Shown: positions 43,056 through 52,108 of the stretch, piece after piece | Position numbering within the stretch: position 1 is the stretch's first letter | How the letters are laid out: every line of letters starts with the position of its first letter | NCBI RefSeq assembly: GCF_012849375.1 | Contig: NZ_CP051684.1 | Span: 4,030,001-4,094,000, forward strand | Reading direction: 5' to 3' | Source of the DNA: Duganella dendranthematis | Lineage (GTDB): Bacteria; Pseudomonadota; Gammaproteobacteria; Burkholderiales; Burkholderiaceae_D | DNA: 64,000 bases | Notes under the pieces: model-generated | Databases searched by the model: none | Told to the model about the DNA's origin: nothing | The model's input: the letters and a program-made list of their open reading frames with translations, nothing else | Program-made: the position numbers and the translations under genes

Positions 43056-43082
43056 TTGTGCGGGGCAGATTTCTCATATAAT
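43056..43082 (+). promoter_or_regulatory. etfBA promoter
   Basis: TATAAT (43077-43082) is a perfect -10. TTGTGC (43056-43061) is a plausible -35 with short 15-base spacing; TTCTTG (43053-43058) at 18 is an alternative. Confidence 0.6.
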
Positions 43083-43132
43083 CTAGCCCACATTATTTAG
43101 TCCCGAATTCATCTTTTCCCAAAGGCACAGCT

Positions 43133-43882
43133 ATGAAAGTCTTGGTACCCGTCAAACGTGTGGTCGACTACAACGTCAAGGTGCGTGTGAAGTCCGACGG
43201 CACCGGCGTTGATATCGCCAACGTCAAAATGTCGATGAACCCGTTCGACGAGATCGCGGTGGAAGAAGCGACCCGCCTGAAAGAATCCGGCAAAGTCACC
43301 GAAGTGGTGGCCGTGTCCGCCGGCGTGACGCAGTGCCAGGAAACCCTGCGCACCGCGATGGCGATCGGCGCCGACCGCGGCATCCTGGTGGAAACCACCG
43401 CCGAACTGGAACCGCTGGCCGTGGCCAAGCTGCTGAAAGCGCTGGCCGACAAAGAGCAGCCACAGCTGATCATCCTGGGCAAGCAGGCCATCGACGACGA
43501 CTCCAACCAGACCGGCCAGATGCTGGCTGCGCTGCTGGGCTGGCCGCAAGCGACCTTCGCCTCGAAAATCACGCTGGAAGACGGTAAAGTCACCGTCACC
43601 CGCGAAGTGGACGGCGGCCTGGAAACCCTGGCGCTGACCCTGCCGGCCATCGTCACCACCGACCTGCGCCTGAACGAGCCGCGCTACGTGACGCTGCCGA
43701 ACATCATGAAAGCGAAAAAGAAACCGCTGGATGTGACCAAGCCGGAAGACCTGGGCGTCGATGTGACTCCGCGTCTGAAAACCGTGAAAGTCGCCGAGCC
43801 TGCGAAACGCTCCGCCGGCATCATCGTCCCGGACGTCGCTACCCTGGTCGCCAAGCTGCGCACCGAAGCTAAAGTTATCTAA
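43133..43882 (+). CDS. etfB: Electron transfer flavoprotein subunit beta
   Basis: A 249-residue AMP-binding subunit of ETF, which takes electrons from acyl-CoA dehydrogenases to the ETF-quinone oxidoreductase. It begins [20 protein letters not shown] and has [18 protein letters not shown] and the ETF-beta signature around [22 protein letters not shown]. It is the first gene of etfB-etfA with a consensus -10 box upstream and a 12-base gap to etfA. Confidence 0.95.
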   Translation: MKVLVPVKRVVDYNVKVRVKSDGTGVDIANVKMSMNPFDEIAVEEATRLKESGKVTEVVAVSAGVTQCQETLRTAMAIGADRGILVETTAELEPLAVAKLLKALADKEQPQLIILGKQAIDDDSNQTGQMLAALLGWPQATFASKITLEDGKVTVTREVDGGLETLALTLPAIVTTDLRLNEPRYVTLPNIMKAKKKPLDVTKPEDLGVDVTPRLKTVKVAEPAKRSAGIIVPDVATLVAKLRTEAKVI

Positions 43883-43894
43883 AGGAATCTGAAC

Positions 43895-44827
43895 ATGGTC
43901 GCATTAGTTATCGCAGAACACGACAACGCCAGCCTGAAGGCCAGCACCCTGCACACCGTGACCGCAGCGGCGCAAGCCGGCGGCGATGTGCACATCCTGG
44001 TGGCCGGTTCCAACGCGGGCGCCGTGGCAACCGCTGCCGCCGCCGTGGCCGGCGTCTCGAAAGTCATCCACGCCGACGCCGCGCACTTCGCCGACGGCCT
44101 GGCTGAAAACGTCGCCGAGCAGGCGCTGGCCATCGCTGCCGCCTACAGCCACATCCTGGCGCCAGCCACCGCCTACGGCAAGAACATCCTGCCACGCGTG
44201 GCCGCCAAGCTGGACGTGGCGCAGATTTCGGAAATTACCAAGGTCGATGCGCCGGACACTTTCGAGCGTCCGATCTACGCTGGTAACGCCATCGCCACCG
44301 TGCAGTCGAACGACAAAGTCAAAGTCATCACCGTGCGTTCGACCGGTTTCGACGCTGCTGCCGCCACCGGTGGTTCGGCTGCGGTGGAAACCGTGACGGC
44401 GGTTGCCGATTCGGGCAAATCGTCGTTCGTCGGCCGCGAAGTGGCCAAGTCGGATCGTCCTGAGCTGACCGCCGCCAAGATCATCGTTTCCGGTGGTCGC
44501 GGCATGGGTTCGGGCGAAGCGTTTAAAGTGCTGGAACCGCTGGCGGACAAGCTGAACGCCGCCATGGGCGCCTCGCGCGCTGCCGTCGACGCCGGCTTCG
44601 TGCCGAACGACTGGCAAGTCGGCCAGACCGGCAAGATTGTTGCGCCTAACCTGTACATCGCCGTCGGTATCTCCGGCGCGATCCAGCACCTGGCCGGTAT
44701 GAAAGATTCGAAGACCATCGTCGCCATCAATAAAGATCCGGAAGCGCCGATCTTCTCCGTTGCCGACTACGGCATCGTAGGCGACCTGTTCGATGTCGTG
44801 CCACAACTGGTAGCCGAACTGGGCTAA
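43895..44827 (+). CDS. etfA: Electron transfer flavoprotein subunit alpha
   Basis: A 310-residue FAD-binding ETF subunit. It starts [22 protein letters not shown]. The C-terminal FAD domain has [50 protein letters not shown] and the invariant [22 protein letters not shown]. It pairs with EtfB 12 bases upstream. A hairpin terminator separates it from the acyl-CoA dehydrogenase, which may lower expression of that gene relative to ETF. Confidence 0.96.
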   Translation: MVALVIAEHDNASLKASTLHTVTAAAQAGGDVHILVAGSNAGAVATAAAAVAGVSKVIHADAAHFADGLAENVAEQALAIAAAYSHILAPATAYGKNILPRVAAKLDVAQISEITKVDAPDTFERPIYAGNAIATVQSNDKVKVITVRSTGFDAAAATGGSAAVETVTAVADSGKSSFVGREVAKSDRPELTAAKIIVSGGRGMGSGEAFKVLEPLADKLNAAMGASRAAVDAGFVPNDWQVGQTGKIVAPNLYIAVGISGAIQHLAGMKDSKTIVAINKDPEAPIFSVADYGIVGDLFDVVPQLVAELG

Positions 44828-44847
44828 GCGCGCATAAAGCACACCTG

Positions 44848-44889
44848 AGGCCACGCTGATCCGGAACGCCGGATTGCCGTGGCCTTTTT
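44848..44889 (+). terminator. Intrinsic terminator between etfA and the acyl-CoA dehydrogenase
   Basis: Stem AGGCCACG (44848-44855) / CGTGGCCT (44878-44885) followed by U5. An inner stem (ATCCGG / CCGGAT) sits in the loop. Confidence 0.8.
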
Positions 44890-44903
44890 CTTGGAGAGAC
44901 GAG

Positions 44904-46694
44904 ATGCCATACCAACCACCCATCAAAGACATGCTGTTCGTGATGAACGAACTGGCCAACCTGCAAGCGGTCAGCGAACTGCCGGGCTGTGAAGACGCCA
45001 CCCCGGAAACCGCCGAAGCCGTGCTGGAAGAAAGCGCGAAATTCGTCGCCGCCGAAATCGCCCCGCTGAACCATGCGGCCGACAAGGAGCCGAGCTATTG
45101 GACCAAAAACGGCGTGGTGACGTCGAAGGGCTTCAAGGAAGCCTTCCGCCAGTTCGCCGACGCCGGCTGGCAAGGCCTGCAACACCCGACCGACTTCGGC
45201 GGTCAGGGCCTGCCGAAACTGGTCGGCACGCCATGCGTGGAAATGCTGCACGGCGCGAACATCTCGTTCGCCCTGTGCCCGCTGCTGTCGGATGGCGCGA
45301 TTGAAGCGCTGCTGACGGCCGGCAGCGACGAGCAGAAAGCCATCTACCTGGAAAACCTGGTGACCGGTAAATGGACCGGCACCATGAACCTGACCGAGCC
45401 GCAAGCCGGTTCCGACCTGGCCGCCGTGCGCACCCGCGCCGAGCCGCAAGGCGATGGCACCTACAAAGTGTTCGGCACCAAGATCTTCATCACGTATGGC
45501 GATCACGACATGACCGACAACATCGTCCACCTGGTGCTGGCGCGCACGCCGGATGCGCCGCCGGGCGTGAAGGGTATTTCGCTGTTCATCGTGCCGAAGT
45601 TCCTGGTCAACGCCGACGGTTCGCTGGGTGCGCGCAATGATGCGCATTGCGTGTCGATCGAGCACAAGCTGGGCATCAAGGCCAGCCCGACTGCGGTGCT
45701 GCAATTCGGCGACAACGGCGGCGCCATCGGCACGCTGGTGGGCGAAGAGAATCGCGGCCTGGAATACATGTTCATCATGATGAATGCGGCGCGCTTTGGC
45801 GTCGGCCTGCAAGGCATCGGCCTGTCGGAACATGCGTATCAGCATGCGCTGGCGTATGCCAAGGACCGCGTGCAATCGCGTGACCTGACCGGTTCGCCGT
45901 CCGGCGTTTCGATCATCCATCATCCGGATGTGCGCCGCCTGCTGATGAATATGCGTTCGCAAACCGAGGCGGCGCGCGCGCTGGCCTATGTAGGCGCTTC
46001 GCTGTACGACCAGGCGCACCATGGCGCCGACGCCGAGGCGCGGGCGCACAACCAGGCGGTGTACGAGTACCTGGTGCCGATCATCAAGGGCTGGTCGACC
46101 GAGCTGTCGCAGGACGTGACGCGCGATGGTGTGCAGATCCACGGCGGCATGGGCTTCATCGAAGAAACCGGCGCGGCGCAGCACTACCGCGACGCCAAGA
46201 TCCTGACCATCTACGAAGGCACGACGGCGATTCAGGCCAACGACCTGATCGGCCGCAAGACGGTGCGTGACGGCGGCAAGATCGCCAAGGGACTGATCGC
46301 CCAAGTGCACGCCACCGAAGCGGAACTGGCCAAGCTGGACGGCGCCGATTTCGCCGCCATCCGCCAGCACCTGGCGCAGGGTGCGACCGAGCTGGAAGCG
46401 GTGGTGGAGTACGTGGTGGCCAACATCAAGTCCGACATCAAGGGCGTGTTCGCCGGCAGCGTGCCGTATCTGAAGTTGGCCGGCATCGTGCTGGGCGGCT
46501 GGCAGATGGCGCGCGCGGCGCTGGTGTCGCAGCAGAAGCTGAACGCCGGCGATGGCGACGCCAGCTTCTACAAAGCCAAGATCGTCACCGCGCGCTTCTT
46601 TGCTGACCACTTCCTGTCGCAAGCATCGGGCATCCGCAGCTCGATCACCGACGGCAGCGCCGGCGTGCTGGCGCTGGACATCGAGCAGTTCTGA
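44904..46694 (+). CDS. Acyl-CoA dehydrogenase (long form)
   Basis: A 596-residue FAD enzyme for fatty-acyl or aryl-acyl-CoA oxidation. It has the N-terminal extension of the AcdA/FadE-like group (PPIKDMLFVMNEL), the catalytic-core segment GKWTGTMNLTEPQAGSDLAAVRTRA, the C-terminal helical domain ending VQIHGGMGFIEETGAAQHYRDAKI, and the extra C-terminal dehydrogenase domain (PF12806). Its neighbour ETF is the natural electron acceptor. ATG 44904 has a GAGAGAC-type site; ten upstream codons were rejected. Confidence 0.93.
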   Translation: MPYQPPIKDMLFVMNELANLQAVSELPGCEDATPETAEAVLEESAKFVAAEIAPLNHAADKEPSYWTKNGVVTSKGFKEAFRQFADAGWQGLQHPTDFGGQGLPKLVGTPCVEMLHGANISFALCPLLSDGAIEALLTAGSDEQKAIYLENLVTGKWTGTMNLTEPQAGSDLAAVRTRAEPQGDGTYKVFGTKIFITYGDHDMTDNIVHLVLARTPDAPPGVKGISLFIVPKFLVNADGSLGARNDAHCVSIEHKLGIKASPTAVLQFGDNGGAIGTLVGEENRGLEYMFIMMNAARFGVGLQGIGLSEHAYQHALAYAKDRVQSRDLTGSPSGVSIIHHPDVRRLLMNMRSQTEAARALAYVGASLYDQAHHGADAEARAHNQAVYEYLVPIIKGWSTELSQDVTRDGVQIHGGMGFIEETGAAQHYRDAKILTIYEGTTAIQANDLIGRKTVRDGGKIAKGLIAQVHATEAELAKLDGADFAAIRQHLAQGATELEAVVEYVVANIKSDIKGVFAGSVPYLKLAGIVLGGWQMARAALVSQQKLNAGDGDASFYKAKIVTARFFADHFLSQASGIRSSITDGSAGVLALDIEQF

Positions 46695-46733
46695 GCGCTG
46701 CGTCTTGAACGGGCGAAAACCTCGCCCGGCTGA

Positions 46734-47321
46734 TCAGCGGCGCACCAGCGTGCCATTGGCGTTTTGCACGCGGTCGCCGCTCAGCATTTTTGGATCGTGG
46801 TCGAAGTTGAAGGCGGCTTGACGGCCGTCGTTATATTTGACGTGCACGGTCCACAGTTTGCTGGATTTGGCTTTCTCTTCAATCTTCTTGCCGGCATAGG
46901 CGCCGCCGGCGGCGCCCGCCACGGTGGCTAATTGACGGCCGTGGCCGCTGCCGACCTGGTTGCCCAACAGGGCGCCGGCCACGCCGCCGGCGATCAGGCC
47001 CAGCGCGCTGCCTTCGCCAGATTTTTCACCCACTACGACGGACGTCACCTTGCCGCATTCATGGCACGCGCCTGGCTTGCCTGCGTTCTTGTATTGGTCG
47101 CGCGCTTGCGCCATGGCCTTGTCGTATTCGGTCTTGGCGTCACGCAGGCATTGCATGCGCTGGCTGGAATCGCGCTCGTCGCCGCACAGTTTCTTGTCGT
47201 CCGCATAGCGGGTGGCGATACGTTTGGTGTCGGAATCGAAATGTTGCTTTGGGCTTTGTGCCTGAGCGTTAGCGGACAGGGCGGCCAGCAGCAGGCCGGC
47301 CATCAGGGTGCGTTGGGTCAT
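46734..47321 (-). CDS. Glycine-zipper 2TM-domain protein, exported
   Basis: A 195-residue exported protein. Signal peptide MTQRTLMAGLLLAALSANAQA is followed by a charged Cys-containing segment (DKKLCGDERDSSQRMQCLRDAKTEYDKAM), CHEC, then a glycine-zipper hairpin (GSALGLIAGGVAGALLGNQVGSGHGRQLATVAGAAGGAYAGKK; 17-kDa antigen type, PF05433). The C-terminal domain (VKYNDGRQAAFNFDHDPKMLSGDRVQ) resembles the tail of the protein at 7391-7786. AAGGAG supports ATG 47321. Likely outer-membrane or periplasmic; function unknown. Confidence 0.87.
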   Translation of the reverse strand: MTQRTLMAGLLLAALSANAQAQSPKQHFDSDTKRIATRYADDKKLCGDERDSSQRMQCLRDAKTEYDKAMAQARDQYKNAGKPGACHECGKVTSVVVGEKSGEGSALGLIAGGVAGALLGNQVGSGHGRQLATVAGAAGGAYAGKKIEEKAKSSKLWTVHVKYNDGRQAAFNFDHDPKMLSGDRVQNANGTLVRR

Positions 47322-47400
47322 GTGGTTCTCCTTTTTTTGATGCTGATTGAATCCAATACGATATTGCTTGCGTACAAGCTGTATTCTTAGTGAGGTCAGC

Positions 47401-47619
47401 ATGAAACAAATCACCATCCATCCCGCGCGCGTCGACCGCGAAGCGTATGCCATCGTTCGTATGAGCCAGGCCGCGCAGCGCTTGCTGAAGGCCAGCAGCA
47501 TGGCCGATGAGATTCGCGCAGGTCAATGGGTGCTGGCCTGGGCAGTGGCAGCCGGCGTGCGTCCTGCGGCGCGGCTGACCGCGACCTTGCGTTCCATGGC
47601 GTCACTCAGCCTTCATTGA
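47401..47619 (+). CDS. Small protein (72 aa), unknown
   Basis: A 72-residue basic protein, mostly helical (MKQITIHPARVDREAYAIVRMSQAAQRLLKAS). A GAGGT ribosome binding site precedes ATG 47401. Divergent from the glycine-zipper gene (79 bases) and overlapping the end of panE by 18 bases. No domain recognised; it may be a small regulatory or stress protein. Confidence 0.55.
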   Translation: MKQITIHPARVDREAYAIVRMSQAAQRLLKASSMADEIRAGQWVLAWAVAAGVRPAARLTATLRSMASLSLH

Positions 47620-48546
47620 GCGCAGCGAGCGTTCGCGCTCGCGGCGCGCTTCGTAGGTCTTTAAATTAGCATAGGCGATTTTCAGCGTCGGTGCGGCGTG
47701 ATGCTGGCCGCGCGCCAGCATGTCGCCGACGATGTGATCGGCCTCGATCGCGCTCCCGCGTTGCAAATCTTTCAGCATGGATGCGGTGATCGGCGATCCG
47801 GCCGCCGTCAGCATGCCGTGGGCGCGTTCGCTGGGGTGCTGGCGGGGCGGGAAGCCGTGGCTGGTGGCGATGGCGTTGCATTCTTCCAGTAAGGCCAGCG
47901 TGACGTCGGTCTGGCCGGCGGCAACGATGTCGCCGACGCTGCCGCGCAGCAGGCAGGTGGCGCCGGCCAGCGAGGTGATGAAGATCCACTTCTCCCACAT
48001 TTCCTGGCGGATTACGCTGCTGGCGCGGGCGTCGAAATTGGCGCCGGCCATGGCGTTTTCAATCGCGGCCACGCGCGCCGAGGCGGTGGCGTCGAGTTCG
48101 CCGAATACCAGTGCGTGGGTGTCGTTCAGATGCTGGACGTCGCCTTGCTCGTTGAGCGTGGCGGAAATCAGGCACAGGCCGCCCAGCACGCGCTCCTTGC
48201 CGAAGCGCGCGGCCAGCCGTTCCAGGTGCGCCATGCCGTTTAGCACGGGCAGGATGGCGGTGTTCGGGCCGACTGCGGCGGCGAAGGATTCCATGGTGGC
48301 GTCCAGGTCGTAGGCCTTGCAGCCGACGATGATCACGTCATAGTTCTGCGTGAGCTGCTGCGACAGCAGATGCGGCGGCGCCGGCAGTGTCAGATCACCC
48401 TTGGGGCTGCTGATGCGCAGTCCGTGCTGCGTGAGCTGCGCCGCTCGGCCAGCGCGCACCAGAAACGTCACGTCCTGGCCGGCCGCCAGCAAGCGTCCGC
48501 CAAAATACCCACCCAGCGCCCCAGCGCCGACCACCAGAAATTTCAT
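47602..48546 (-). CDS. panE: 2-dehydropantoate 2-reductase
   Basis: A 314-residue NADPH-dependent ketopantoate reductase of the pantothenate pathway (ApbA/PanE). The Rossmann motif is VVGAGALGGYFGGRLLAAG at the N-terminus. Further on come VGCKAYDLDATMESF, PVLNGMAHLERL and the C-terminal helical domain with MWEKWIFITSLAGATCLLRG, then PSERAHGMLTAAGSPITASMLKDLQRGSAIEADHIVGDM, which carries conserved catalytic residues. Several paralogues usually exist, so the assignment to pantothenate is probable, not certain. Confidence 0.9.
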   Translation of the reverse strand: MKFLVVGAGALGGYFGGRLLAAGQDVTFLVRAGRAAQLTQHGLRISSPKGDLTLPAPPHLLSQQLTQNYDVIIVGCKAYDLDATMESFAAAVGPNTAILPVLNGMAHLERLAARFGKERVLGGLCLISATLNEQGDVQHLNDTHALVFGELDATASARVAAIENAMAGANFDARASSVIRQEMWEKWIFITSLAGATCLLRGSVGDIVAAGQTDVTLALLEECNAIATSHGFPPRQHPSERAHGMLTAAGSPITASMLKDLQRGSAIEADHIVGDMLARGQHHAAPTLKIAYANLKTYEARRERERSLRSMKAE

Positions 48547-48573
48547 GATTGAACTCCGCGTATCAAATCGATG

Positions 48574-49002
48574 TTAGCCATAAGCGCCGCCGGTGTAGAG
48601 CAGGTCGAACAGGCGGGAGAGGGTGGCGATCAGGCCGCCGGCGCCGATCATCATGCTGGCGACCAGCACCACGGCCACCGGCCAGTGCGTGTCCGACTGC
48701 CGCCCGGAGCTGGCGTTGTGGCGCGCGTCCCATTTGTCGTCGGGCGTTACGCCTATTATCAGCGCTTCGAGGAAACCAACCAGGCCGGAGACGATGATCG
48801 GCAGCAGCTTGTAGAAGCCATCCGCCTGCGGCGCGATCTGTGCTACCAGCCAGGCCGCCGGCAAGCTGGCCAGATGGGCCCACAGCCACGGATCGCGCCA
48901 GCCGCGCAAGTACAGCCGCTGTGCGCCGAGGCCGCCCAGCAGGAAGGCCAGCAGGGCGGCAAGTGTCTTGTTTTTGTGACGGGGCTGGTGCAAAACGGTC
49001 AT
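48574..49002 (-). CDS. TM2-domain (NINE-like) membrane protein
   Basis: A 142-residue membrane protein. Residues ~10-40 carry the TM2 motif KTLAALLAFLLGGLGAQRLYLRGW. More hydrophobic helices follow (LLPIIVSGLVGFLEALIIGV and VAVVLVASMMIGAGGLIATL). TM2 proteins of this type are uncharacterised. ATG 49002 was preferred over an upstream start adding 14 residues. It lies 24 bases beyond the start of panE on the same strand, so the two are probably co-transcribed. Confidence 0.82.
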   Translation of the reverse strand: MTVLHQPRHKNKTLAALLAFLLGGLGAQRLYLRGWRDPWLWAHLASLPAAWLVAQIAPQADGFYKLLPIIVSGLVGFLEALIIGVTPDDKWDARHNASSGRQSDTHWPVAVVLVASMMIGAGGLIATLSRLFDLLYTGGAYG

Positions 49003-49151
49003 GATTGTCGATCCGATAGCCGGGAATCCAGCAGTATCAGGCATAATACGCCCCCCGGCACGCCTTTTTTACGGGTAAGCCTATTGCCCCGAGTGCCGGA
49101 ACAAGGGATAATCTTTGATTACCCCAACATGCCCAATTATTTCATTAACGC

Positions 49152-49181
49152 TTGCTGCCTCGCGGCAAAGCTTGCTATAAT
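49152..49181 (+). promoter_or_regulatory. rpsP operon promoter, extended -10
   Basis: TGC-TATAAT (49173-49181) is a perfect extended -10 element. TTGCTG (49152-49157) is a partial -35 eighteen bases upstream. It precedes rpsP by about 42 bases. Confidence 0.7.
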
Positions 49182-49223
49182 TTGCGGCTTTTTCCGTCCT
49201 AGCACAAATTTTTTGGAAATATT

Positions 49224-49472
49224 ATGGTCGTTATTCGTTTAGCTCGTGGTGGCGCAAAAAAGCGTCCTTTCTTCAACATCGTTGCAACCGATTCGCGTAA
49301 TCGTCGCGATGGCCGTTTCATCGAGCGCATTGGTTTCTACAACCCAATGGCTTCGGGTCAAGAAGTCGCCCTGCGCATCACCGAAGACCGTCTGGCTCAC
49401 TGGCAAGCTGTTGGCGCACAACTGTCGCCAACCGTCGCTCGCCTGGTTGCTCAGAACAAAAAAGCAGCCTAA
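49224..49472 (+). CDS. rpsP: 30S ribosomal protein S16
   Basis: An 82-residue ribosomal protein of the 30S body, matching S16 throughout: [41 protein letters not shown], then [22 protein letters not shown]. It heads the conserved rpsP-rimM-trmD-rplS unit and has an extended -10 promoter upstream. Confidence 0.97.
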   Translation: MVVIRLARGGAKKRPFFNIVATDSRNRRDGRFIERIGFYNPMASGQEVALRITEDRLAHWQAVGAQLSPTVARLVAQNKKAA

Positions 49473-49490
49473 GCAAGTCTGGTTACCGGT

Positions 49491-50054
49491 TTGACCGATA
49501 AGAATGCATCCGGGGTGCAAATCCCCGACGATCTGGCACAGGTAGGCTTTGTCTTCGGTGCTTACGGCGTTGCAGGCTGGGTCAGGATTCGTCCTTTCTC
49601 GGAAGATGCGGATGCACTCCTCAAGGTCAAAACCTGGTGGTTGGATAAGCCGGCGCTGTCCGATGTGGAAGTCCTGCAGGTCAAACTGCATGGCGGCGAC
49701 GTCGTGGCGCGGCTGGTCGGCGTGACTGACCGGAACGTGGCGGAAGCGCTGAAAGGCGCCGCTGTCTTCATTCCGCAAAGCCGCTTCCCGGTCTTGTCCG
49801 ACGATGAGTTTTACTGGACTGATCTGATCGGTCTGGAAGTAGAGAATCTGCAAGGTGAGCACCTCGGTACGGTGACTGACATGATGAGCAACGGTCCGCA
49901 GTCGATCTTGCGCATTACGCCAGCCGCAGCCGCAGACGCCAAGCCAGAAGAAGTTGCGGCGCAAGAGCGCCTGATCCCATTTGTCGACGCGTTCATCAAC
50001 AAGGTGGACAAGGAAGCCAAGAAGATCATTGTCGACTGGGGCCTTGATTACTAA
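49491..50054 (+). CDS. rimM: Ribosome maturation factor RimM
   Basis: A 187-residue 16S rRNA processing factor acting on the 30S head. The N-terminal RimM domain has VGFVFGAYGVAGWVRIRPFSEDAD. A C-terminal PRC barrel follows (FYWTDLIGLEVENLQGEHLGTVTDMMSNG and LIPFVDAFINKVDKEAKKIIVDWGLDY). The only suitable in-frame start is TTG 49491, eighteen bases after rpsP. It lies 29 bases before trmD. Confidence 0.93.
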   Translation: MTDKNASGVQIPDDLAQVGFVFGAYGVAGWVRIRPFSEDADALLKVKTWWLDKPALSDVEVLQVKLHGGDVVARLVGVTDRNVAEALKGAAVFIPQSRFPVLSDDEFYWTDLIGLEVENLQGEHLGTVTDMMSNGPQSILRITPAAAADAKPEEVAAQERLIPFVDAFINKVDKEAKKIIVDWGLDY

Positions 50055-50083
50055 GCTGTGCAAAACATTGAGGGCGGTTCGCC

Positions 50084-50830
50084 ATGCAATTTGATGTCGT
50101 AACCCTGTTCCCGGAAATGTTTGCCGCAATTACGCAGTCGGGTGTGACCCGGCGCGCGTTTGAACAGAATAAATGTGGCCTGTCGCTGTGGAATCCGCGT
50201 GATTTCACCACCGACAATCACCGTACCGTGGATGACCGCCCCTATGGTGGCGGCCCCGGCATGGTGATGCTGGCCAAACCCCTGGAAGCGACGCTCAACG
50301 CGGCGAAGCAACGCCAGACCGATGCCGGTCTGCCCGCGCCCCGCGTCTTGTTCATGTCGCCCCAGGGCAAGCAGTTGACGCACGAACGCGTGATGCAGCT
50401 CAAGCAGGAGCCCGGTCTGGTGATCCTGTGCGGCCGCTACGAAGCAGTGGACCAGCGCTTGCTGGACCGGGTGGTCGATGAAGAAATCAGCCTCGGCGAT
50501 TTCGTGCTGTCCGGCGGCGAGTTGCCGGCCATGGCCTTGATGGATGCGGTGATCCGCCAGATTCCCGGCGTGTTGAACACCGATGCCTCGGCCATCGAAG
50601 ACAGTTTCGTCAACGGCTTGCTGGATTCGCCGCACTACACGCGGCCGGAAACGTATGAAGGTGTGGGCGTGCCGCCGGTACTCATGGGCGGCAACCACGC
50701 CGAGATAGAAAAATGGCGCCGCCAGCGCATGCTGGAAGCGACCGCGCGCAAGCGACCGGATTTGCTTATCAAAGCGCGTGAGGCAGGACTGCTCACCAAG
50801 CGCGACGAGCAATTTTTGGCAGGCCTCTGA
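50084..50830 (+). CDS. trmD: tRNA (guanine37-N1)-methyltransferase
   Basis: A 248-residue SPOUT-family enzyme that uses S-adenosylmethionine to form m1G37 and prevents frameshifting. Knot and active-site segments are [53 protein letters not shown] and [22 protein letters not shown]. Length is as in E. coli (255). It is third in the rpsP operon. Confidence 0.96.
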   Translation: MQFDVVTLFPEMFAAITQSGVTRRAFEQNKCGLSLWNPRDFTTDNHRTVDDRPYGGGPGMVMLAKPLEATLNAAKQRQTDAGLPAPRVLFMSPQGKQLTHERVMQLKQEPGLVILCGRYEAVDQRLLDRVVDEEISLGDFVLSGGELPAMALMDAVIRQIPGVLNTDASAIEDSFVNGLLDSPHYTRPETYEGVGVPPVLMGGNHAEIEKWRRQRMLEATARKRPDLLIKAREAGLLTKRDEQFLAGL

Positions 50831-50917
50831 GCCTGCTTGTTATAACCCCATCCTCTACTGGGCAAGCGTGGCAACACGCATAGCGCGCCAGCACGATGGT
50901 TTATGGAGTCATTAAAA

Positions 50918-51301
50918 ATGAACCTGATTCAACAACTCGAGCAAGAAGAAATCGCTCGTCTGGGCAAAAGCATTCCTGATTTTGCTCCTGGCGATACCGT
51001 GATCGTTAACGTTAACGTAGTCGAAGGCACCCGCAAGCGCGCCCAGGCTTACGAAGGCGTGGTCATCTCCCGTCGTAACCGTGGCCTGAACTCGAACTTC
51101 ATCGTTCGTAAAATATCGTCCGGCGAAGGCGTTGAGCGTACCTTCCAACTGTACTCCCCGCTGATCGCTTCGATCGAAGTGAAACGCCGCGGTGACGTAC
51201 GTCGCGCTAAGCTGTACTACCTGCGTGATCGTTCCGGTAAATCGGCACGTATCAAAGAAAAATTGCCAAACCGTCGCCCAGCGGCGAAAGCAGCCGCGTA
51301 A
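50918..51301 (+). CDS. rplS: 50S ribosomal protein L19
   Basis: A 127-residue ribosomal protein at the 30S-50S interface. [32 protein letters not shown] and [37 protein letters not shown] match L19. ATG 50918 is the family start; a Met five codons earlier was rejected. It is the last gene of the rpsP operon and is followed by an intrinsic terminator. Confidence 0.97.
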   Translation: MNLIQQLEQEEIARLGKSIPDFAPGDTVIVNVNVVEGTRKRAQAYEGVVISRRNRGLNSNFIVRKISSGEGVERTFQLYSPLIASIEVKRRGDVRRAKLYYLRDRSGKSARIKEKLPNRRPAAKAAA

Positions 51302-51342
51302 TATCGGTTGTGTTTGGAAAGGGCGCCCGCAGGCGCCCGATA

Positions 51343-51365
51343 AAAGGCGCCACTGGCGCCTTTTT
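51343..51365 (+). terminator. Intrinsic terminator of the rpsP-rplS operon
   Basis: Stem AAAGGCGCC (51343-51351) / GGCGCCTTT (51355-51363), three-base loop, then further U. A second GC hairpin (GGGCGCCC) precedes it. Confidence 0.85.
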
Positions 51366-51383
51366 GCTTCTAAGGAGTCCCGC

Positions 51384-52054
51384 ATGGCCCAGCCACCTTT
51401 CGATCCCCAGCAACTGCCGATAGACGCCATCGCCGGCGAACCCGCCATCCTGCCGGAGCGCCTGGCGCCGGCCTGGCTGCGCGCCCGTTTTGCCGCGCCG
51501 CCCGCGGTGTGGTCGCCGGAAGGTAGCGAACGCGTGCTGCCGGCCCGCGCCGGCCGCGCGCCGACGCCGGCTTCGGTGCTGATTCCGCTGGTGCAGCGCG
51601 CCCATGGACTGACGGTGCTGCTGACCCAGCGCAACGCCGACCTGACCGACCATCCGGGCCAGGTCAGCTTTCCCGGCGGCCGCGCCGAGGAATACGATCG
51701 CGACGCGGTCGACACCGCGCTGCGCGAGTCGGAAGAAGAGATCGGCCTGGCGCGCCACCATGTCGAGATCCTGGGGCGCTGCCCGATTACCTGACCGGCA
51801 CCGGCTACTGCGTGACGCCGGTGGTGGGGCTGGTGCAGCCGCCGTTTGACGTGGTGGCCGACCCGTCCGAGGTGGCCGCCATCTTCGAGGTGCCGCTGGC
51901 CTTCCTGATGGACGGCGCCAACCACCAGCGCCTGTCGGCCGAGCTGCCGAATGGCCGCCGCAGCTTTTATGCGATGCCGTACGAAGGTTATTACATCTGG
52001 GGCGCGACGGCCGGCATGCTGCGCAACCTGTTCCATTTCTTGCGCGCAGACTAA
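51384..52054 (+). pseudogene. Nudix (CoA pyrophosphatase-like) hydrolase, frameshifted
   Basis: Reading from ATG 51384 (AAGGAG site just upstream), a Nudix protein of the CoA-pyrophosphatase (YeaB/NudL-like) type with DHPGQVSFPGGRAEEYDRDA and TALRESEEEIGL, the Nudix box. The frame stops at 51794 (GRCPIT). A second frame continues with TGTGYCVTPVVGLVQPPFDVV to ADPSEVAAIFEVPL and LFHFLRAD at 52054. Adding one base near 51780 gives GRLPDYLTGTGY, the normal family sequence, and a protein of about 223 residues. So either one base is missing in this assembly or the gene has recently decayed. Confidence 0.83.
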
Positions 52055-52108
52055 GAACTACGCTATCGTAGCGGGCATTAAGGCTATGCCAATGCAAAAG
52101 GACGTTTA

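Noticed and set aside
44727..46622. Long minus-strand open frame across the acyl-CoA dehydrogenase
   Set aside because: Antisense to a well-supported gene; low-complexity His/Arg/Gln product.
49055..49099. GC hairpin CCGGCAC / GTGCCGG before rpsP as an attenuator
   Set aside because: The loop is over 30 bases, no U-run follows and it lies upstream of the promoter.
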